From assembly GCF_026616205.1 (NCBI RefSeq), contig NZ_JANHGR010000002.1, positions 124,001 to 188,000 on the forward strand: 64,000 nucleotides of DNA, written 5' to 3'. The DNA comes from Halolamina litorea. GTDB taxonomy: Archaea; Halobacteriota; Halobacteria; Halobacteriales; Haloferacaceae. How positions within the stretch are numbered: position 1 is the first letter of the stretch; each line of letters begins with the position of its first letter. This document shows, in pieces, positions 35,540-45,677 of the stretch. Position numbers and translations under genes: made by a program. Below the pieces are notes generated by a model. The model did not search any database. It saw only the letters and a program-made list of their open reading frames with translations, and was not told the origin of the DNA.

Positions 35540-36136
35540 ATGAACGCGAGCGACGGCCTCTGTGTGGAGTCCTGCGAGCGCTGCCCGGCGCTCGTCGAGT
35601 CCCGGAGCCGCATCGTCAACGGCGTCGGCCCCGCGGACGCCGACCTGCTCTTTCTCGGCGAGGCGCCGGGGAAACACGAGGACGAGGGCGGCGAGCCGTT
35701 CGTCGGCCGCTCGGGCGACGTGCTCGACGAGGCGCTGCGCGACGCCGGACTCGCGCGCTCGGACGTGCGGATCACCAACTGCGTGCGCTGCCGGCCGCCG
35801 GACAACCGCGACCCCCACAAGGAGGAGCTCTCGAACTGCCGGGGCTACCTCGAGAGCGAGATCGCCGCCGTCGAGCCGGAACTGGTGGTCACGATGGGGA
35901 AAGTCCCGAGCGAGCACCTGCTCGACCGCTCGGTTGCCGTGACGAAGGAGGCCGGCGAGGTCCACGACGCCCGCATCGGCGAGCGCTCCCAGCGCGTGCT
36001 GCTCTCGGTTCACCCCGCCGCGACACTGTACGACGCCTCCCAACGCGACACGTTCTCGGACGCCATCGCCCGCGCGGCGGAGCTCGCAGGGGTTGCGGAG
36101 GGTGAGAGCGGGCAGTCACGGCTCGGCGACTACTGA
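35540..36136 (+). CDS. udg: Type-4 uracil-DNA glycosylase (iron-sulfur)
   Basis: A 198-residue DNA repair enzyme that removes uracil from DNA. The 4Fe-4S cysteines fit C12, C15, C84 and C100 (SCERC; NCVRCRPPDNR; ELSNC). Active-site motifs are GEAPGKHEDEGGEPFVGRSG and LLSVHPAA. The ATG at 35540 is chosen since family sequence starts there; the upstream open frame is a shadow of the dipeptidase gene. It is convergent with the methyltransferase gene, with a 7-bp overlap. Confidence 0.92.
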   Translation: MNASDGLCVESCERCPALVESRSRIVNGVGPADADLLFLGEAPGKHEDEGGEPFVGRSGDVLDEALRDAGLARSDVRITNCVRCRPPDNRDPHKEELSNCRGYLESEIAAVEPELVVTMGKVPSEHLLDRSVAVTKEAGEVHDARIGERSQRVLLSVHPAATLYDASQRDTFSDAIARAAELAGVAEGESGQSRLGDY

Positions 36137-36849
36137 CGTTTCTCCAACAGCGCCCGCCACATCACCCCGTCGCCGTCGTCGTCGTGTGGCCCCTCGATGG
36201 CGTCGATGACCGCCCACGGTGTGCCGACGGTCGCCGCTTCGAGCCGGTCGACGCCGAACAGGCGGAACAGCAGCGTCCGGCCCACGTCACCTTCGTACTC
36301 GCAGTGGAACACGCGGTGAGCCAACCCCGGGTCGGGGTCATCCCGAACGGCGAACACCCCCGCCTCGACGGCTCGTCCGGGGTCGTAGCCGTCGACCATC
36401 GCCGTCGCGTCGTCGGTGGTGACGAACGCGAGGTCCGCGAGGAACTGCCGGAGCGCGTGGTCGGTGGTGGCCAGTTGGAGCTGTGACCCGATCGAGAGCG
36501 CGGCGTCGAAGCGGTCGCGGTCGAACTGCTCCCGGAGCGCGAACATGTCGCCGACCCGGGCGTCGTCGACGCCGCGGTCGCGCATCGTCTCGACGAGGTG
36601 CTCGCTGGGGTCGATGGCCACGGTCTCCACCCGGTCTTGGAAGTAGAGCGCGTCACGGCCGGCGCCGGCACCCATGTCCAGCAGCGCCCCGTCGACCCGC
36701 GGTTCGAACCACGACTCGGGGGTGCGCTCGCCGAAGTAGTACTCCTCGACCGCGTGCTCGCGGGTCTCGTCGCCGTCCCGGTCGAGTAAGGGCTCGGTCT
36801 GCTCGCCGCGGTGGAAGTCACGGATCGCCCGACCGTGGGGGTCGCTCAT
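36130..36849 (-). CDS. SAM-dependent methyltransferase
   Basis: A 239-residue class I methyltransferase: motif I LLDMGAGAGRDALYF, acidic residue in VAIDPSEHLVETM, then VGDMFALREQFDRDRFDAALSIGSQ and the C-terminal beta strands. The N-terminal cap contains HAVEEYYFGERTPESWF. The ATG at 36849 is preferred over a Pro-rich extension to 36900. The methyl acceptor is unknown. Confidence 0.85.
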   Translation of the reverse strand: MSDPHGRAIRDFHRGEQTEPLLDRDGDETREHAVEEYYFGERTPESWFEPRVDGALLDMGAGAGRDALYFQDRVETVAIDPSEHLVETMRDRGVDDARVGDMFALREQFDRDRFDAALSIGSQLQLATTDHALRQFLADLAFVTTDDATAMVDGYDPGRAVEAGVFAVRDDPDPGLAHRVFHCEYEGDVGRTLLFRLFGVDRLEAATVGTPWAVIDAIEGPHDDDGDGVMWRALLEKRQ

Positions 36850-37021
36850 GGCTCGGGGTGGGGGCGGCTGGCTCCTCAACGTTGTGCGAGACTGTGACAC
36901 TATGACGAGGTCGGCGCGGTTCGCCCCGGTGGAAAGCGGGGATAGTTGAGCGACCGATTCCCCCGAAACCTCCGGCTTCCGGCGGCGAGAAGGTCAGAAA
37001 CCCCACACCACTGGCGCTGGG

Positions 37022-37029
37022 TTTATATA
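37022..37029 (+). promoter_or_regulatory. TATA box of the peptide-ABC operon
   Basis: TTTATATA is centred about 28 nt before the ATG at 37053, an excellent archaeal TATA at leaderless spacing. A 4-codon ORF (37039-37053) overlaps the start codon by one base, but transcription should begin near or after its end. Confidence 0.75.
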
Positions 37030-37052
37030 GGTCGAATCATGAGAGGTAGCTA

Positions 37053-38714
37053 ATGAGTCGTGATAACGACCCACACGAAATCGACCGGAGACCGTTCGGG
37101 CGCCGACGGTTCATCGCGACCACTGGGGTCGGCGTTGCGGGGGTCGGCCTCGCAGGCTGTACCGGCGGTGGCGGCGGTGACGGCGACGGCGACACCACCG
37201 ACGACCAGCCCGAGGAGACGTACACCACCTCCGATCCCGGCGAGGTAACCGAGGGCGGGCGGCTGGTTTGGGCCCACTCCGAGCAGATGATCGACAACGA
37301 CATCCATCTCACCTCGGGGGAGTCCTCCTACCGCGTGCTCTCGAACGTCCACGAGCCGCTGATCGGCCTGAACCGTGACCTCGAACTCACCACGGACCCC
37401 GACGCCGCACAGGCGGGCCTTGCCAGCGACTGGGAGGCCAGCGACGACCTGCTGACGTACACCTTCACGCTCCGCGAGGGGATCATGGCCCACAACGGGA
37501 CCGAACTCACCGCCGCGGACGTGAAGTACAGCTTCGACCGCATCCGCGACCCCGAGAACGGGGCGAACAACCAGTTCATCTTCAAGAAGGTCGCGAGCAC
37601 CGAGGCCGTCGACGACTACACGTTCCGGTTCACGCTGGGCGAGCGCTTCCGTCGGTTCATCGCCTACCTCGCGTTCTACTCCTCGGCGATCATCCCTGAG
37701 GGGACCGGTCCGGACCAGGAGGCGAACCCGATCGGCTACGGCCCGTTCCAGTGGGAATCGCGCTCGGTCGGCGAGAGCGTCATCATGAACGCGTTCGACG
37801 ACTACTGGAACGACGGCCCGTACGTCGACACGCTGGAACAGCGGACGGCGACCGACCCCAACGCCCGCCTCACGAGCGTCCAGACCGGCGACGCCGACAT
37901 CACCAACGACGTGCCGCTGCCACAGATCTCCGAGGTGGTGGGCAACGACGGTGACGAGATCAACACCAAGACCTGGAACCCGCTCTGTGTGGGGTTCATC
38001 CTGTTCAACAACGCCGAACCGCCGTTCGACGACCAGAACTTCCGACAGGCGATCGACTTCGCCATCGACAAACAGGAGATCGTCGACGGCGCGCTTTACG
38101 GCCACGGCGTGCCCACGGAGTCGGGTATCCTCCCGCCGAGCAAGTTCCGCAACGAGGACCTCGAACGCCGCGGCCCCGACGTGGAGGCGGCACAGGAGCG
38201 CTTCGAGGCCTCCCAGTACGACCCCGCGGAGTTCGAACTGGACTTCATGGTCAGCCCGAACTACCCGTGGCACGTCGACGCCGCCCAGATCATGCAGCAG
38301 ATGCTGTCGCAGGCGGGGCTGACGGTCAACATCGAGCAGGTCCAGTGGAACGAGTGGTTCAACCGCGCGTTCGGCGGCGACTACACCATCACCTTCGTCA
38401 ACTGGTTCGAGGGGTGGGACCCCTCCTACTGGCTGCGCAACGTGATGTACTCCGATGGGGCGTACAACATGCTGAACTACGCCAGCGACGACTTCGACGC
38501 GGCGCTCGACAACGCGGCCACCGCCGACACCGAGGAGCAGGCCGTCGAGTTCTACAAGGAGGCTCAGGCGATCCGCCACGAGGAGTCGCCCATCGTCCCG
38601 GTCTGGTTCCGTGAGGGCGCGCTCGCGGCCAAGCAGAACGTCCGCGGCCTGGCGTCGTTGCCCAACCCCGACAACTCCCTGTTCCGGTTCGAGGAAGTCT
38701 GGCTGAACGACTGA
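37053..38714 (+). CDS. Peptide/nickel-type ABC transporter substrate-binding lipoprotein
   Basis: A 553-residue SBP family 5 protein. GRRRFIATTGVGVAGVGLAGC is a Tat signal with lipobox Cys36, followed by a Gly/Asp-rich linker and the binding lobes: LVWAHSEQMIDNDIHLTSGE, TYTFTLREGIMAHNGTELTA, NPIGYGPFQW, FRQAIDFAIDKQEIVDGALYG and IVPVWF. It would capture peptides or similar solutes on the outer face and deliver them to the permeases encoded next. TGA and the next ATG share one base (ATGATG-type junction at 38714). Substrate is not predictable. Confidence 0.92.
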   Translation: MSRDNDPHEIDRRPFGRRRFIATTGVGVAGVGLAGCTGGGGGDGDGDTTDDQPEETYTTSDPGEVTEGGRLVWAHSEQMIDNDIHLTSGESSYRVLSNVHEPLIGLNRDLELTTDPDAAQAGLASDWEASDDLLTYTFTLREGIMAHNGTELTAADVKYSFDRIRDPENGANNQFIFKKVASTEAVDDYTFRFTLGERFRRFIAYLAFYSSAIIPEGTGPDQEANPIGYGPFQWESRSVGESVIMNAFDDYWNDGPYVDTLEQRTATDPNARLTSVQTGDADITNDVPLPQISEVVGNDGDEINTKTWNPLCVGFILFNNAEPPFDDQNFRQAIDFAIDKQEIVDGALYGHGVPTESGILPPSKFRNEDLERRGPDVEAAQERFEASQYDPAEFELDFMVSPNYPWHVDAAQIMQQMLSQAGLTVNIEQVQWNEWFNRAFGGDYTITFVNWFEGWDPSYWLRNVMYSDGAYNMLNYASDDFDAALDNAATADTEEQAVEFYKEAQAIRHEESPIVPVWFREGALAAKQNVRGLASLPNPDNSLFRFEEVWLND

Positions 38715-39679
38715 TGCTGCGGAGACTGTCCCAGGTGGCCGCCCGGCGGCTGGCGCTGATGGCGCTGTCGTTGACGGCCGTCTCGATCATCACGTTCGCC
38801 GCGATCAACGTCCTGCCGGGCGACGTGGCGTTGATGATCCTCGGCCAGCAGGCAAGCGAGGAGCGACTGATGTTCGTCCGGGAACAGCTCGGGCTCAACC
38901 GACCGCTGTGGGTGCGCTACCTCGACTGGGCCGGCAGCATGCTGACCGGCGACTTGGGCGCGTCGTACTACTACACCGAGTCGGTACAGGCCCTGATCAC
39001 TCAGCGGCTGCCCAAGACGGCGTTCTTGGCGTTCTCGGCCATCGCTATCGCGGTCAGCCTGTCCATCCCGCTGGGTATCCTCGCCGCGCTCCACGAGAAC
39101 GAGCGCATCGACCTGTTCGCCAGCCTCACCGCGTTCGCCGGGCTGTCGCTGCCCAACTTCTTCTGGGGGATGGTGCTCATTCTGGTGTTCGCCCAATACC
39201 TCGACATCTTCCCGCCATCCGGCTACACCAGCCCGTTGGTCGATCCGATCGGCGCGGTGGCGAGCGTCGTGCTCCCCGCGTCGGCGCTCGCGTTCGGGCT
39301 GATGGCCCACATCATGCGGATGACTCGCTCCTCGCTGCTGGAGGAACTCCGGGCGGGCTACGTCCAACTCGGCCGGATGAAGGGGATGTCAGAGCGCGCC
39401 ATCGTCTTCCGCCACGCGCTGCGGAACGCCTTCCTCCCGGTGCTGACCGTGATCGGCTTCCAACTCGCGTACCTGTTCGGCGGCGTCGTCATCATCGAGG
39501 AGGTGTTCTCCTACCCCGGTCTGGGTCGACTGCTGTTCAACGCCGTGCTCCAGCGGGACGTGCCGGTGTTACAGACGGTCGTGTTGATCTTCGCGGCCAT
39601 CACGATGCTGAGCAACCTCACCGTCGACCTGCTGTACGCGGTGTTCGACCCGCGGATCGGGAGCGGGGGTGGTGACTGA
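38714..39679 (+). CDS. Peptide-type ABC transporter permease (DppB class)
   Basis: A 321-residue permease with six membrane helices. The start LRRLSQVAARRLALMALSLT and INVLPGD are typical of DppB/OppB. The cytoplasmic coupling loop EAA motif is in YVQLGRMKGMSERAIVFRHALRNAFLP. The C-terminus has EEVFSYPGLGRLLFNAVLQRD. It overlaps the upstream SBP gene and the downstream permease gene by one base each, which indicates a single translationally coupled operon. Confidence 0.92.
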   Translation: MLRRLSQVAARRLALMALSLTAVSIITFAAINVLPGDVALMILGQQASEERLMFVREQLGLNRPLWVRYLDWAGSMLTGDLGASYYYTESVQALITQRLPKTAFLAFSAIAIAVSLSIPLGILAALHENERIDLFASLTAFAGLSLPNFFWGMVLILVFAQYLDIFPPSGYTSPLVDPIGAVASVVLPASALAFGLMAHIMRMTRSSLLEELRAGYVQLGRMKGMSERAIVFRHALRNAFLPVLTVIGFQLAYLFGGVVIIEEVFSYPGLGRLLFNAVLQRDVPVLQTVVLIFAAITMLSNLTVDLLYAVFDPRIGSGGGD

Positions 39680-40578
39680 TGGCCGCTGAAACCGCCGACG
39701 GCCGCGACGGCTTCATCAGCGAGCCCCGCCGCCGCCAACTCGCGGACCTGTTCAAGCGCTACCGGGCCAACACCAAGGCGGTGCTTGGCTCGGCTATCGT
39801 CGCCGCGCTCGTGTTGACGGCGGCGTTCGGCCCGGTGTTCGTCTCCCGGGAGGCGGCGATCCAGATCACGGTGACCGAGCGCTTCCTCGCGCCGTCGCTG
39901 GCCCACCCGATGGGGACGGACAACCTCGGCCGGGACATGTTCATGCGGGTCATCCTCGGCGCACAGACGAGCCTCTACATCGGCGTCCTCAGCGTCGGCA
40001 TCGCGCTCGCGCTGGGCGTGCCGCTGGGCGCCATCGCCGGCTACGACACGGGCTACCTCGACGACGCCATCATGCGGGTGATGGACATCCTGATGAGCTA
40101 CCCACCGCTCGTGTTCGCGCTGATGATCACCGCCGTGATCGGCGGCAGCCTCACCAACGCGCTGATCGCGCTGGGCATCGTCTACACGCCCTCCTTCGCC
40201 CGCGTCACCCGGAGCGAGGTGGTCTCCGTGGTCGAGGAGGACTTCGTCGAGGCCGCGAAGGCCATCGGCGAGCGCGACAGCTACATCGTGTTCTCCGAGG
40301 TGCTCCCCAACGCCCTCGCGCCGGTGATCGTACAGGCCACGATCACGATGGCGTACGCCATCCTGACGGCGGCCGGCCTCTCGTTCCTGGGGCTGGGCGT
40401 CCAGCCGCCCACGCCCGCGTGGGGGCTGATGATCAGCGGGGCGCGACAGTACCTCGTGCAGGCGCCGTGGATGGCGGTGTTCCCGGGTATCGCCATCGCG
40501 ATCACCGTACTCGGCTTCAACCTCTTCGGGGACGGTCTCCGCGACGTGCTCGATCCGACTCTCAAAAATGACCGATAG
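39679..40578 (+). CDS. Peptide-type ABC transporter permease (DppC class)
   Basis: A 299-residue permease. A cytoplasmic N-terminus (PRRRQLADLFKRYRANTKAV) precedes six helices; HPMGTDNLGRDMFMRVILGA, the EAA loop region FVEAAKAIGERDSYIVFSEVLPNALAP and GLSFLGLGVQPPTPAWGLMI are DppC/OppC signatures. It forms the heterodimeric channel with the preceding permease. It overlaps the ATPase gene by 11 bp. Confidence 0.93.
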   Translation: MAAETADGRDGFISEPRRRQLADLFKRYRANTKAVLGSAIVAALVLTAAFGPVFVSREAAIQITVTERFLAPSLAHPMGTDNLGRDMFMRVILGAQTSLYIGVLSVGIALALGVPLGAIAGYDTGYLDDAIMRVMDILMSYPPLVFALMITAVIGGSLTNALIALGIVYTPSFARVTRSEVVSVVEEDFVEAAKAIGERDSYIVFSEVLPNALAPVIVQATITMAYAILTAAGLSFLGLGVQPPTPAWGLMISGARQYLVQAPWMAVFPGIAIAITVLGFNLFGDGLRDVLDPTLKNDR

Positions 40579-42736
40579 TTCAACCGACGCGACAGGACCG
40601 GCGACCGCGCGAGCGGGCAACACCCACGGAGCGACCGACTCGGTCGACGACGAGGCGACGGCGGTCGAGGGGCGGGGCGATCGGCTGCTCACCGTCCGCG
40701 ACCTCACCACCGAGTTCCGGGCCGAGGAGGGCATCGTCCGCGCCGTCGACGGCGTCGACTTCCACATCGACGCGGGCGAGATCGTCGGCCTCGTCGGCGA
40801 GTCCGGCGCGGGCAAGAGCGCGACCGCACGGAGCGTGCTCCGTCTGATCGAGTCGCCCGGCGAGATCGTCGACGGCGAGGTGCGCTTCGACGGCGAGGAC
40901 GTCCTCGAGATGTCCGAGAGCGAACTCAGGGCGTTCCGGGGCTCGCGAACCGGGATGGTGTTTCAGGACCCCTCGTCGACGTTGAACCCCACCATGCGCA
41001 TCGGCCGGCAGGTCGCGGAGGCGGTCGCCGAGTACCGCGACGCCAGCGCGGGGGAGGTCCGTGAGGAGGCGGTCGGCCTGCTCGATCGGGTCGGCATCCC
41101 GAACGCCGCGGCGCGGTTCGACGACTACCCCCACGAGTTCTCGGGCGGACAGAAACAGCGCATCGTCATCGCCATCGCCATCGCGTGTCAGCCGGACCTG
41201 CTGGTGGCCGACGAGCCGACGACCGCCCTCGACGTGACGATCCAGGCCCAGATCCTCGAACTGCTCCAGGAACTCGGCCGGGACCTCGGGATGAGCGTGC
41301 TGTTCATCACCCACGACCTCGGGGTGGTTCGGGAGCTGTGTGACCGTGTGGCCATCATGTACGCCGGCAGCATCATCGAGACCGGGGCGGTCGAGCCGCT
41401 GTTCACCGACCCGCGTCACCCCTACACCAAGGGGCTGCTCCAGAGCATCCCCGCCATCGACGCCGCCGACGGGGACCGGCTTCGGTCCATCGAGGGGTCG
41501 ATGCCGGACCTCACCGAGGGGTTCCAGGGCTGTAAGTACGCGCCGCGGTGTCCCGCCGCGACGGATGCGTGCTTGGAGGCCCACCCGCCGCTCGAACCGA
41601 TCCACGACGGGCGGGAGGTCGCCTGCATCCACCACGACCGGACCGCCGAGCTCGATTACCGTACCGAGACCGAGGTGGCCTCGCTCTCTTGGACCGCGGA
41701 CGCCCGATCGACTGACGACGGCGAGGAGGCGCTGATGGCGGTCTCCGACCTGAAGAAACACTTCGACACCGGCGGGCTGCTCGACTCGGTTTTCGGGGAA
41801 ACGGAGCCGGTCCGTGCCGTCGACGGCATCGACCTCTCCGTCGCCGCCGGCGAGACGGTCGGGCTGGTCGGCGAGTCGGGCTGTGGGAAATCGACGGCCG
41901 CGCGGTCGATGCTCCGGCTGCTCGAACCCACCTCGGGCCGGATCGTCTACCGCGGCAGCGACCTCACGACGCTGTCGGACGCGGAGATGCGGTCGCTCCG
42001 GCGGAACCTCCAGATCGTGTTTCAGGACCCGACCTCGAGTTTGAACCCCCGACGGACGGTTCGGCGCATCATCGAACGGCCGATCGAACTCCACGACCTC
42101 GCCCCCGAGGGCGAACGGGCCGAACGGGTGCGCGAACTCATCCGCGCGGTCGGCCTCGAGGAGCGCCACCTCGACCGCTACCCCCACGAACTCTCGGGCG
42201 GCCAGCAACAGCGCATCGGGATCGCCCGGGCGCTCGCAGTCAACCCCGAGGTGATCGTGCTCGACGAACCGGTCAGCGGCCTCGACGTGTCCGTACAGGC
42301 CCAGATCCTGAACCTCCTGACCGACCTGCAGGACGAACTGGGGCTGGGCTACGTGCTGATCAGCCACGACCTCTCGGTCGTCAGGCACGTCTGTGACCGG
42401 ATCGCGGTGATGTACCTGGGCGAGATCGCCGAACACGGCTCGACCGAGACGGTGTTCTCGGACCCCTACCACCCCTACACCGAGGCGCTGCTCTCCTCGG
42501 TGCCGGGCCGGACAGAAACGGGGCTGGCCGACCGCATCGTCCTCGAAGGGGACGTGCCGGACCCGTCGAACGTCCCCAGCGGCTGCCGGTTCCACCCGCG
42601 CTGTCCCCGGAAGATCGGCGAGGTGTGTGAGACCCGCACTCCCGAGGCCCACGAGAACGGCGACGGCGCCATCGCCTGTCACCTCATGGAGGAGGAGTAC
42701 GCCGACGAAGTCGACTGGGACGGCGGCGCGCCCTGA
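40568..42736 (+). CDS. Fused dipeptide-type ABC ATPase (DppD-DppF in one chain)
   Basis: 722 residues containing two complete nucleotide-binding domains. First: Walker A GESGAGKS, signature FSGGQKQR, Walker [13 protein letters not shown], and the oligopeptide C-terminal region with the CxxxxxCP cysteines ([15 protein letters not shown]). Second: [28 protein letters not shown] and a second cysteine cluster ([15 protein letters not shown]). The fusion guarantees a 1:1 ratio of the two ATPases that drive the importer. The N-terminal ~35 residues are a disordered Asp/Thr/Ala-rich tail. Confidence 0.93.
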   Translation: MTDSSTDATGPATARAGNTHGATDSVDDEATAVEGRGDRLLTVRDLTTEFRAEEGIVRAVDGVDFHIDAGEIVGLVGESGAGKSATARSVLRLIESPGEIVDGEVRFDGEDVLEMSESELRAFRGSRTGMVFQDPSSTLNPTMRIGRQVAEAVAEYRDASAGEVREEAVGLLDRVGIPNAAARFDDYPHEFSGGQKQRIVIAIAIACQPDLLVADEPTTALDVTIQAQILELLQELGRDLGMSVLFITHDLGVVRELCDRVAIMYAGSIIETGAVEPLFTDPRHPYTKGLLQSIPAIDAADGDRLRSIEGSMPDLTEGFQGCKYAPRCPAATDACLEAHPPLEPIHDGREVACIHHDRTAELDYRTETEVASLSWTADARSTDDGEEALMAVSDLKKHFDTGGLLDSVFGETEPVRAVDGIDLSVAAGETVGLVGESGCGKSTAARSMLRLLEPTSGRIVYRGSDLTTLSDAEMRSLRRNLQIVFQDPTSSLNPRRTVRRIIERPIELHDLAPEGERAERVRELIRAVGLEERHLDRYPHELSGGQQQRIGIARALAVNPEVIVLDEPVSGLDVSVQAQILNLLTDLQDELGLGYVLISHDLSVVRHVCDRIAVMYLGEIAEHGSTETVFSDPYHPYTEALLSSVPGRTETGLADRIVLEGDVPDPSNVPSGCRFHPRCPRKIGEVCETRTPEAHENGDGAIACHLMEEEYADEVDWDGGAP

Positions 42737-42901
42737 CCGACGGTTCACGGTCGCCGCGGCCCGGACCCACCCCATCGCCGACCGCCGCGGACCCGCCACG
42801 GCGTCACCGTGGCGATAGCCGCAGCACCGCTACAACGACGCCTCGTGTTCTCTACCGCCCGGCTGCGAACGTTTAAGCAGGTGCATGGTAAGGGGTAGCA
42901 C

Positions 42902-44395
42902 ATGCGAACCGACGATACCGAACCCCCCGACGCGGACGACATCCACACGCTCGCGGAGTCCCACCCCTTCGCCCTCGACGAGGCGACGGCCGAGGCGTTC
43001 GCCGACGAGTTCGCGGCCCAGAACGAACAGCTGACCGACCTGGAGGCGTTCGCGGAGGGCGACCCGCCCGAGCGCGACTACCGCTGGGCCGACGACGACG
43101 AGGACCCGCTGGGCGGCTTCATCTCCTTTACGGAGCTCTCGACCGACGATTCCGGCCTCCTCGACGGGATCGAGCTGGCCGTCAAGGACAACATCGCGGT
43201 CGCGGGCGTGCCGATGACTTGCGGGTCGAAAGTGCTCGAGTCCTACCGGCCCTCGCGGGACGCGACGGCCGTCACACGGCTGCTCGAGGCCGGCGGGACC
43301 ATCGTCGGGAAGGCGAACATGGACGAGTTCGCGTTCGGCGGCGACGAGTCGACGATGCCCTACCGCCTCGCTCGCAACCCCCGGAACCCCGACCACCAGC
43401 CCGGCGGCTCGTCGGCGGGCAGCGGCGTCGCCGTGGCCAACGGCGACGTCGACGCGGCGCTTGGCTCCGACACGGGCGGGTCGGTCCGGTTCCCGGCCGC
43501 CTGGTGTGGCGTCGTCGGGATCAAGCCAACCCGCGGGCTGGTCTCGCTCGACGGCTTCGGACAGTTCTCCAAGACCCTGGACACTATCGGCCCGCTCGCG
43601 CGGGACACCGAGACCGCCGCGCGGGTGCTGCAGTCGATGGCCGGCCCGGACCCGGCGGACGAACAGACCCGTCACGCCCGGGTCGGCGACTACGTCGAGA
43701 GCGTTGACGCGGGCCGCTCGGCGGACCTCTCGGGGCTCACGATCGGCGTCGTCGACGACCTGATGGGGAAAGCCGAGGCCATCGACGACCACTCGCGGGC
43801 GGCCATCGAGGAACTCGAAGCCCACGGCGCGACCGTGACCTCGGTCTCGATCCCGAGCTACGACGCCGCGCTCCCGGCGTGGCTGGCGGTCGCGTTCACG
43901 GAGATCGGGGCCTACATGCGCGCACGCGGCCAGAACTACTGGTTCGACGGGGGAGCCCACCCGTCGTTCGTCGCCGCGCTGGACGCGGGGCTGCGCGAGC
44001 GCGGCGAGGAACTCGGCCCGACGGTCCGCTCGACCCTGCTGTACGCAGACTACCTCACCACGGTCCTCGGCGACGAGTACTACGCGCTGGCCACCCGGGC
44101 CCGCCACGCCCTCACCGAGGAGGTGTCGGCGCTGTTCGACGACGTGGACGTGCTGGCCTCGACCGGCGTTCCCGCACTCCCGCCCGAGTGGGGGAAGGGC
44201 CACGAACTGGACGTGCTGACGGCGATGTCGAACACGAGCCCGTTCAACCTCACCGGCCACCCCGCGGCCAGCCTCCCGTGTGGGACCGTCGAGGAGCTGC
44301 CGGTCAGCCTCCAACTGGTCGCTCCGAAGTTCGAGGAGGAACGGCTGTTCCACGTCGCGTCGGCGTGGGAAGCGATCTACGGCGGCTTCGAGTAG
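42902..44395 (+). CDS. Amidase signature family hydrolase
   Basis: A 497-residue enzyme. The Ser-Ser-Lys triad is intact: Lys in LAVKDNIAVAG, Ser in the PGGSSAGSG run and Ser in SDTGGSVRFPA. GatA-like order is seen, but the Gat-specific context is absent, so it is probably a standalone amidase for small amides. TTTAAG at 42872-42877 sits 28 nt upstream of the ATG, so it has its own promoter although it follows the ABC operon by 165 bp. A role in processing imported amides is possible, unproven. Confidence 0.88.
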   Translation: MRTDDTEPPDADDIHTLAESHPFALDEATAEAFADEFAAQNEQLTDLEAFAEGDPPERDYRWADDDEDPLGGFISFTELSTDDSGLLDGIELAVKDNIAVAGVPMTCGSKVLESYRPSRDATAVTRLLEAGGTIVGKANMDEFAFGGDESTMPYRLARNPRNPDHQPGGSSAGSGVAVANGDVDAALGSDTGGSVRFPAAWCGVVGIKPTRGLVSLDGFGQFSKTLDTIGPLARDTETAARVLQSMAGPDPADEQTRHARVGDYVESVDAGRSADLSGLTIGVVDDLMGKAEAIDDHSRAAIEELEAHGATVTSVSIPSYDAALPAWLAVAFTEIGAYMRARGQNYWFDGGAHPSFVAALDAGLRERGEELGPTVRSTLLYADYLTTVLGDEYYALATRARHALTEEVSALFDDVDVLASTGVPALPPEWGKGHELDVLTAMSNTSPFNLTGHPAASLPCGTVEELPVSLQLVAPKFEEERLFHVASAWEAIYGGFE

Positions 44396-44490
44396 GCGAT
44401 CCCCGGGGAACGGCGGCGCCGTCGGCCCCCGCTCGCCGCGGTGGTGGTGGGCGCATAAACGTCGTGTGAATCCGTGGCACCATACTGCTC

Positions 44491-44910
44491 TTACTCGGCT
44501 GTCTCGGTCACCCGCTCGACCGCTTCCGGCCGGAACAGACAGAGCGCCCCGAGCATCCCGACCATGACGGCGCCGGCCAGCGAGCGGCCGCCGGCACCGA
44601 CGAACGGCGTCAGCCCCAGCGCGGCCATCCCGGCGGCGACGACCAGCGCCAGCGCGCCGAAGGCTCGCGTCGACACGGAGACGTAGCTCCCGACGACCTG
44701 CGCGGCGCCGAACAGTGCCAGCATCGCGAGCGGAACGAGCACCTCGGCATCGAGTGGTTCGGGACCGACCACGGCGAGGAGCGCCCCACCCCCGACGGCG
44801 ACGACGAGGGTCAGCAGGCCCGACGGGCGCTCGTCCAGTCGACGGTCGAGCAGCCGGTAGCCGACCAGCGCGCCGATCAGTCCCAGCAGCGCGAGCAGTC
44901 CCGGCTCCAT
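44491..44910 (-). CDS. Hypothetical membrane protein
   Basis: 139 residues, mostly hydrophobic, with four to five helices (LLALLGLIGALVGYRLL, LLTLVVAVGGGALLAVV, VLVPLAMLALFGAAQVVG, AFGALALVVAAGMAALGL, LAGAVMVGMLGALCLF). The start MEPGLLALLG is chosen as the first residue of the hydrophobic region; the longer open frame upstream is a shadow of hisH. No family is recognised. Confidence 0.7.
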   Translation of the reverse strand: MEPGLLALLGLIGALVGYRLLDRRLDERPSGLLTLVVAVGGGALLAVVGPEPLDAEVLVPLAMLALFGAAQVVGSYVSVSTRAFGALALVVAAGMAALGLTPFVGAGGRSLAGAVMVGMLGALCLFRPEAVERVTETAE

Positions 44911-44997
44911 CGCCCCGACGTTCACCCATCGGCGGCTTGAGGGTTCCGCGTCGCCGCGACGGAAAGTCACTTGAGCGCCGGAACCGCACCCACGCAC

Positions 44998-45651
44998 ATG
45001 GACACACTCGCCGAGGTAGTCGTCGTCGACTACGGGCTCGGCAACCTCCGCAGCGTCACCAAGGGGCTCGAACGCGCGGGGGCGTCGGTCACCATCACCG
45101 ACGACCCCGACCGCTTCGCCGACGCCGACGGCGTCGTGCTCCCCGGCGTCGGCGCGTTCCGCGAGGGGATGGAGAACGCCGACCCCTACCGCGAGGCGCT
45201 CGCCGACGTGGCCGCATCCGACACGCCGCTGTTCGGCATCTGTCTCGGCATGCAGATGCTCCTCTCCGGTAGCGAGGAGGCCGAACACGCCGGTCAGGGG
45301 GCCGTCGAGGGGCTGGACCTGATCCCCGGCACGAACGTCCGCTTCCGCGGCGACCAGAAGGTGCCCCACATGGGCTGGAACGAACTCCGAGTCACCCGGA
45401 AACACCCGCTCGTGACCGGCGTCGAAGGGGGCCGCGGCGGCTCCGTCGACGGCGAGCACGCCTACTTCGTCCACTCCTACTACGCCGACCCCGACGACGC
45501 CGGCGCCGTCGTCGCTGAAACCGAGTACGGCGCCACCTTCCCCGCCGTCATCGCAAACGAGGACGGCACCGTCTTCGGCACGCAGTTCCACCCCGAGAAG
45601 AGCGGCGAGACCGGCCTGACGATCCTGAAGAACTTCGTTGACCTCTGCTGA
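44998..45651 (+). CDS. hisH: Imidazole glycerol phosphate synthase glutaminase subunit HisH
   Basis: A 217-residue class I amidotransferase. It supplies ammonia to HisF for imidazole ring closure in histidine synthesis. Start VVVDYGLGNLRSVTKGLERA; nucleophile Cys in FGICLGMQML; KVPHMGWNEL and FVHSYYADP are HisH-specific; triad His and Glu in TQFHPEKSG. The ATG at 44998 is preferred to one 27 nt upstream. No other his gene is in the window, so the pathway is scattered. Confidence 0.95.
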   Translation: MDTLAEVVVVDYGLGNLRSVTKGLERAGASVTITDDPDRFADADGVVLPGVGAFREGMENADPYREALADVAASDTPLFGICLGMQMLLSGSEEAEHAGQGAVEGLDLIPGTNVRFRGDQKVPHMGWNELRVTRKHPLVTGVEGGRGGSVDGEHAYFVHSYYADPDDAGAVVAETEYGATFPAVIANEDGTVFGTQFHPEKSGETGLTILKNFVDLC

Positions 45652-45677
45652 GCGCCGGGCCGGGTCCGGCGCCGGTG

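Noticed and set aside
36900-37020. Structured RNA upstream of the ABC operon
   Set aside because: A short CCCCG...CGGGG hairpin is present, but it lies upstream of the TATA box and no larger fold is evident.
37039-37053. Four-codon upstream ORF overlapping the start of the ABC binding-protein gene
   Set aside because: The TATA position predicts transcription beginning near 37050, so the mini-ORF start would not be in the mRNA.
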